DNA of 8,630 nucleotides from Candidatus Aenigmatarchaeota archaeon. GTDB lineage: Archaea; Aenigmatarchaeota; Aenigmatarchaeia; QMZS01. The position numbers were made by a program, and so were the translations under genes. The stretch's first letter is position 1, and each line of letters begins with the position of its first letter. The notes under the pieces are model-generated. The model was given only the letters and a program-made list of their open reading frames with translations, searched no databases and was not told the DNA's origin. Below, one piece after another: positions 6,859-8,630 of this stretch. The stretch is from positions 1 through 8,630 of the forward strand of contig JAUXEA010000014.1 of the NCBI GenBank assembly GCA_030620695.1, written 5' to 3'.

Positions 6859-7105
6859 GGGAACAATTGCAGAACTTGTGAAAAAGGCAGCAAATTTGGG
6901 GAAACTCGCAAAAAAAGATAAGCCAGACGAAATTGTCGGAGATATATCTTTAGAAAAATTAAAAGAGATGGCTAAGAGTGTGGATATTCCGGGAAATACT
7001 GAAGAAGCAAAACTAAAGCAGATAATTGGCTCCTGTATTTCCTATAAAATAACAATTGATGGGAAAGACCCGAGAGAGTTTAGGAATTTTAAACCGCAAA
7101 ACTAA
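6857..7105 (+). CDS. Ribosomal protein uL11, C-terminal RNA-binding domain only (82 aa)
   Basis: The sequence aligns with the C-terminal half of archaeal uL11. AELVKKAANLGK corresponds to the linker and first helix, VGDISLEKLKEMAK (27-40) to VGxxTxEQVxxIA, and IIGSCISYKITIDGKDPREF (56-75) to the hallmark GTCxSMGxxVxGKDPRE. This domain binds the 23S rRNA GTPase-associated centre. Full-length archaeal uL11 is about 160 aa. The N-terminal domain, with its PLGPALG-type motif that contacts translation factors and the stalk, is absent. An in-frame stop (TAA, 6845-6847) lies just upstream, so the short form is not caused by a missed start. It may be a free-standing domain, a split gene or a reduced uL11. 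It ends 3 nt from the convergent aIF6 gene. Confidence 0.8.
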   Translation: MGTIAELVKKAANLGKLAKKDKPDEIVGDISLEKLKEMAKSVDIPGNTEEAKLKQIIGSCISYKITIDGKDPREFRNFKPQN

Positions 7106-7108
7106 ATC

Positions 7109-7756
7109 TCAAAATATCTTTAATCCTTCCTGTATTTCAGCAAGTTCCTGGCCTCTCAATGTTTTTGGAATAATCAATCCTTTGGAATTTGCCAGAATTT
7201 CCGCCCCGGGAAAACCACAATAAAATTCAGGTTTTTTAAATTCCACCCCAAGAGTTTTCTCCAGAATTTCAAGTTCAGCATCTTTGCAGTCTTTGTGGAC
7301 AATCCCATATTTATTTGTAACACACCCAAAAACCCCGGGAAAAGGCAAATTTGAAATTGTTGTTGCTTCTGTTTTTAATTTTAATTCTTTTTCAAAGAAA
7401 TATTTTTTATCTGCAATATAGGGAGACAAAACACAACCTTTATCATTGCACAAAATTAAATTTCCTATTGTTGTAAATACCCCAGTCAATTTTATAATTT
7501 TTTTATCAACTGCCTTGAGTTCTGTGTCAGAAACTATTTCCGGGACAAACAAGTATTTTGAGTTTGCTGCCCCGAAAAGACCGAGTAAAGAAGAATTATA
7601 AAAAACAGTTTTTTTAATCTCTGATTTCAGAACCGTGGATATTCTCTCTACTTGTCTTTTTGGGATTTCTGTTGGCAGATAACAAACATTTTCTGTTGCA
7701 AGCCCTAATAAACCCAATATTGGATTTCCAAGGAATTCTGTTTGATAGACGCCCAT
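7109..7756 (-). CDS. eif6: Translation initiation factor aIF6 (ribosome anti-association factor)
   Basis: aIF6 binds the large ribosomal subunit near uL14 and blocks premature joining with the small subunit. The 215-aa product shows the five-fold pseudo-repeat of the pentein fold: GNPILGLLGLATENVCYLP, LGLFGAANSKYLFVPEIV, GVFTTIGNLILCNDKGCVLS, FPGVFGCVTNKYGIVHKD and FPGAEILANSKGLIIPKTL. I start at ATG 7756 (MGVYQTEFLGNP), matching the family N-terminus. An in-frame upstream ATG at 7777 would add seven residues and overlap the histone gene. Only one base separates the histone stop from this ATG, with no Shine-Dalgarno sequence, so it is the last gene of a three-gene operon. The ribosomal genes often next to aIF6 in other archaea (L31e, L39e) are missing here. 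Confidence 0.95.
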   Translation of the reverse strand: MGVYQTEFLGNPILGLLGLATENVCYLPTEIPKRQVERISTVLKSEIKKTVFYNSSLLGLFGAANSKYLFVPEIVSDTELKAVDKKIIKLTGVFTTIGNLILCNDKGCVLSPYIADKKYFFEKELKLKTEATTISNLPFPGVFGCVTNKYGIVHKDCKDAELEILEKTLGVEFKKPEFYCGFPGAEILANSKGLIIPKTLRGQELAEIQEGLKIF

Positions 7757-7757
7757 A

Positions 7758-7985
7758 TTATTTTGATTTTTCAACAACCAGTTTTATATCATCAACCATT
7801 ATTGTTTTCCTGTCTGCATGTCTTGCAAATTTATCTGCTTCCTGGATAATATTTTTTAATTCAGAAGTCAAGTGCTCTGAGACAAGTAATGCAGCATCTT
7901 TACTGATTCTTTCTGCACCCAATTCCTTTGAGAGCCTTAAAATTGTGTGTAAAGGCAGTTCCGGTTTCTTCTTTTTTCCAAACAT
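7758..7985 (-). CDS. Archaeal histone
   Basis: This 75-aa histone-fold protein forms dimers that wrap and compact DNA. Family landmarks are P11-L-H-T-I-L-R (start of helix 1), GAERISKDAA (23-32, loop 1 and helix 2) and the loop 2/helix 3 signature ARHADRKTIMVDDIKLVV. The RKT DNA-binding triplet and the buried RxxxD-type Arg and Asp are kept. Relative to HMf-type histones it has a basic N-terminal extension, MFGKKKKPE, which could add DNA contacts. The start sits in AATTATG. It lies 2 nt after the stop of the small membrane protein and 1 nt before aIF6, as the middle gene of the operon. Confidence 0.95.
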   Translation of the reverse strand: MFGKKKKPELPLHTILRLSKELGAERISKDAALLVSEHLTSELKNIIQEADKFARHADRKTIMVDDIKLVVEKSK

Positions 7986-7987
7986 AA

Positions 7988-8290
7988 TTATCTAAAGAGA
8001 AAATAAGAAACAATAGAATAAAGTCCCTTTATCAGGAAATAAAAAAACAAGATTGTTGTAAATGGGTTTGTAAACCAATATGACAACAAAATAAGAATTG
8101 CCACAATTAAATCCAGAAACGAGAAAAATATATAAATTGGCATAATTACAGGTAAAAACGGGTGAATTGAAGAAAACCCTCTCACTAATAAAGAAATTAT
8201 CAGAAAAATCGCAAACAGGTTATCAGTGTAGTTTATAAAAAGTATAGAAGCAGTAATTATATCTATTATTCCCATCAGAGAGAAGTTCAT
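7988..8290 (-). CDS. Small integral membrane protein, unknown function (100 aa)
   Basis: I do not recognise a family. The product is about 80 percent hydrophobic, with four probable membrane segments (roughly 6-22, 25-40, 45-69 and 75-97), few charges and a terminal FR. It could be mistaken for a spurious AT-rich frame. However, its stop is only 2 nt before the histone ATG, and no competing frame on either strand explains 7988-8290. I place the start at 8290 (MNFSLMGI), with M6 (8275) as the alternative. A TATA-like stretch at 8307-8317 on the minus strand lies about 22 nt above the 8290 start and overlaps the first bases of the divergent tRNA-Thr. Confidence 0.65.
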   Translation of the reverse strand: MNFSLMGIIDIITASILFINYTDNLFAIFLIISLLVRGFSSIHPFLPVIMPIYIFFSFLDLIVAILILLSYWFTNPFTTILFFYFLIKGLYSIVSYFLFR

Positions 8291-8317
8291 TATAAAATTA
8301 GAAAATTAAAATTATGC
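8290..8317. promoter_or_regulatory. 25-nt divergent promoter region between the histone operon and tRNA-Thr
   Basis: TTATAAAAT (8290-8298) is centred about 22 nt before tRNA-Thr nucleotide 1 (8316) and starts on the first base of the minus-strand ATG. In the other direction CATAATTTTAA (minus reading of 8307-8317) is centred about 22 nt before ATG 8290 and covers the first two bases of the tRNA. Confidence 0.5.
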
Positions 8318-8330
8318 CTCAGTAGCTCAG

Positions 8331-8467
8331 TCCTACCCTTTTCTTTCCCGAAGTCAGCCTTTAGGAAAGGCCGACACCCCAAAAAAGAAGTTGGCTAAAA
8401 AGGATACCCAAAAGAAAGGGAGATTCCTCACACGCTAAAGCATGTTCGAGATAAAGGGAGGGAGCAA
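8331..8467 (+). other. Intron 1 of tRNA-Thr, D-loop (position 15/16), 137 nt, structured
   Basis: The BHB-like junction pairs exon GCTC (8325-8328, the D-stem 5' strand) with intron GAGC (8462-8465) as the central helix. Bulges are AG^T (8329-8331) and AA^T (8466-8468). The inner helix starts with CCT (8332-8334) against AGG (8459-8461). The splice point is ambiguous by one base. The outer helix is weak. Internal module: helix A 8336-8346/8410-8420 (one C-A mismatch, one G-U), hairpin B GTCAGCCTTT/AAAGGCCGAC (8353-8362/8366-8375, loop AGG) and hairpin C CCAA/TTGG (8379-8382/8391-8394). A second small hairpin region follows at about 8429-8443. No coding capacity. Confidence 0.82.
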
Positions 8468-8511
8468 TTGGTAGAGTGCGTGCTTGGTAAGCACGAGGTC
8501 CTGGGTTCAAT

Positions 8512-8630
8512 GTCAGACTTTCTTTCTTTTAAAAATGAGCCTTTAAGAAAGGCTCAAGCCAAACGAGGAATTTGGATAAAAAAAGAAAGAAACCTGTTTT
8601 TTCACTCCGTGAAAAAAGGGCACCGTTGCT
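8512..8630 (+). other. Intron 2 of tRNA-Thr, T-loop (position 59/60), at least 119 nt, truncated by the window edge
   Basis: The intron begins after T-loop bases TTCAAT, the same position as in tRNA-Val. Helix A is a perfect 12-bp pairing, 8519-8530 (TTTCTTTCTTTT) with 8581-8592 (AAAAGAAAGAAA). Hairpin B is TGAGCCTTT/AAAGGCTCA (8536-8544/8548-8556, loop AAG). Hairpin C is CCAAA/TTTGG (8559-8563/8571-8575). Downstream is an extra strong hairpin TTTTTTCAC-TCC-GTGAAAAAA (8597-8617) not seen in the other two introns. The CCGTTG near 8623-8628 resembles the tail of the tRNA-Val intron (CCGTTGG, 6524-6530), which suggests the 3' splice site is close beyond the edge. Confidence 0.82.
8523..8575 (+). 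repeat. Intron core repeat, copy 2 (pairs with 6422-6474)
   Basis: This is the second copy of the same core, within the T-loop intron of tRNA-Thr. The change at 8571 (A to T relative to 6470) extends hairpin C by one A-T pair. Confidence 0.92.

Larger units (their letters stand above)
8316..8630 (+). tRNA. tRNA-Thr(GGT), two introns (D-loop and T-loop), 3' end beyond the window
   Basis: Exon 1 is 8316-8330 (GCCTCAG acceptor strand, TA, D-stem GCTC, AG). Exon 2 is 8468-8511. Exon 3 lies beyond 8630. Joining exons 1 and 2 restores a normal D-arm, GCTC-AGTTGGTA-GAGT, with the invariant GG at 8470-8471. The anticodon arm is CGTGC/GCACG (8479-8495) with loop TTGGTAA, giving anticodon GGT (8486-8488, Thr codon ACC). 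The variable loop is AGGTC. The T-stem 5' strand CTGGG (8501-8505) and TTCAAT begin the T-loop, which is then interrupted. The missing exon should supply one T-loop base, CCCAG and an acceptor strand CTGAGGC. A 15-nt first exon and two long introns make the gene easy to miss. Confidence 0.9.

Noticed and set aside
6585..6911. Longer rpoL start at 6911
   Set aside because: The extra 27 residues are not family-like and would overlap the coding region of the divergent uL11-like gene.
7109..7777. aIF6 start at 7777
   Set aside because: This start adds seven residues absent from the family and overlaps the histone gene. ATG 7756 is one base after the histone stop and fits the family N-terminus.
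6416..8630. Box C/D or H/ACA guide RNA inside the introns
   Set aside because: No RTGATGA/CTGA box pair or properly placed ACA box was found, and the helices do not form a kink-turn. A hammerhead-like three-way junction was also checked, and the conserved CUGAUGA/GAAA core is absent.
8316..8630. Split (trans-spliced) or permuted tRNA genes
   Set aside because: All visible exon parts lie in normal order on one strand with cis BHB pairing, so ordinary introns suffice.
1..8630. CRISPR array, insertion sequence or transposase
   Set aside because: No regularly spaced direct repeats, no transposase-like frame and no terminal inverted repeats were found.

Overview
The window is AT-rich archaeal DNA. 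It encodes an archaeal histone, aIF6, RNA polymerase subunit L, mannosyl-3-phosphoglycerate phosphatase and a COG1750-type Lon-like protease. The two tRNA genes carry bulge-helix-bulge introns and no encoded CCA. Genes are tightly packed, Shine-Dalgarno sequences are essentially absent, and several start codons sit about 22 nt below an AT-rich TATA-like box, which suggests leaderless transcription. A reduced, DPANN-like archaeon would fit, but no single gene proves the lineage.

Layout. Positions 1-2221 hold a 4-nt-overlapping pair: the 3' part of a membrane-anchored Lon-like serine protease and a DUF92 membrane protein. Positions 2314-5751 hold mannosyl-3-phosphoglycerate phosphatase followed by a GH38 alpha-mannosidase, plausibly a mannosylglycerate or mannoside metabolism pair. 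A convergent unknown 164-aa gene follows (5794-6288, minus). Next is an intron-split tRNA-Val(GAC) (6356-6547). Then come divergent rpoL (minus) and a short gene for only the C-terminal RNA-binding half of ribosomal protein uL11 (plus). A minus-strand operon, 8290 down to 7109, encodes a small membrane protein, a histone and aIF6. The window ends inside tRNA-Thr(GGT), which is interrupted in both its D-loop and its T-loop.

The most remarkable feature is the set of three tRNA introns. Each is more than 115 nt, sits at a BHB-compatible junction, and contains the same folded module: a U-rich/A-rich closing helix around a 9-10 bp hairpin with a 3-nt loop and a small CCAA/TTGG hairpin. Two copies (tRNA-Val T-loop, tRNA-Thr T-loop) match at 49 of 53 positions. 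The third (tRNA-Thr D-loop) has diverged in sequence but keeps the fold, with compensatory base changes. This looks like a family of structured, probably mobile, archaeal tRNA introns. A second theme is the pair of 25-26 nt divergent intergenic regions in which each gene's putative TATA box lies against the start of the other gene.
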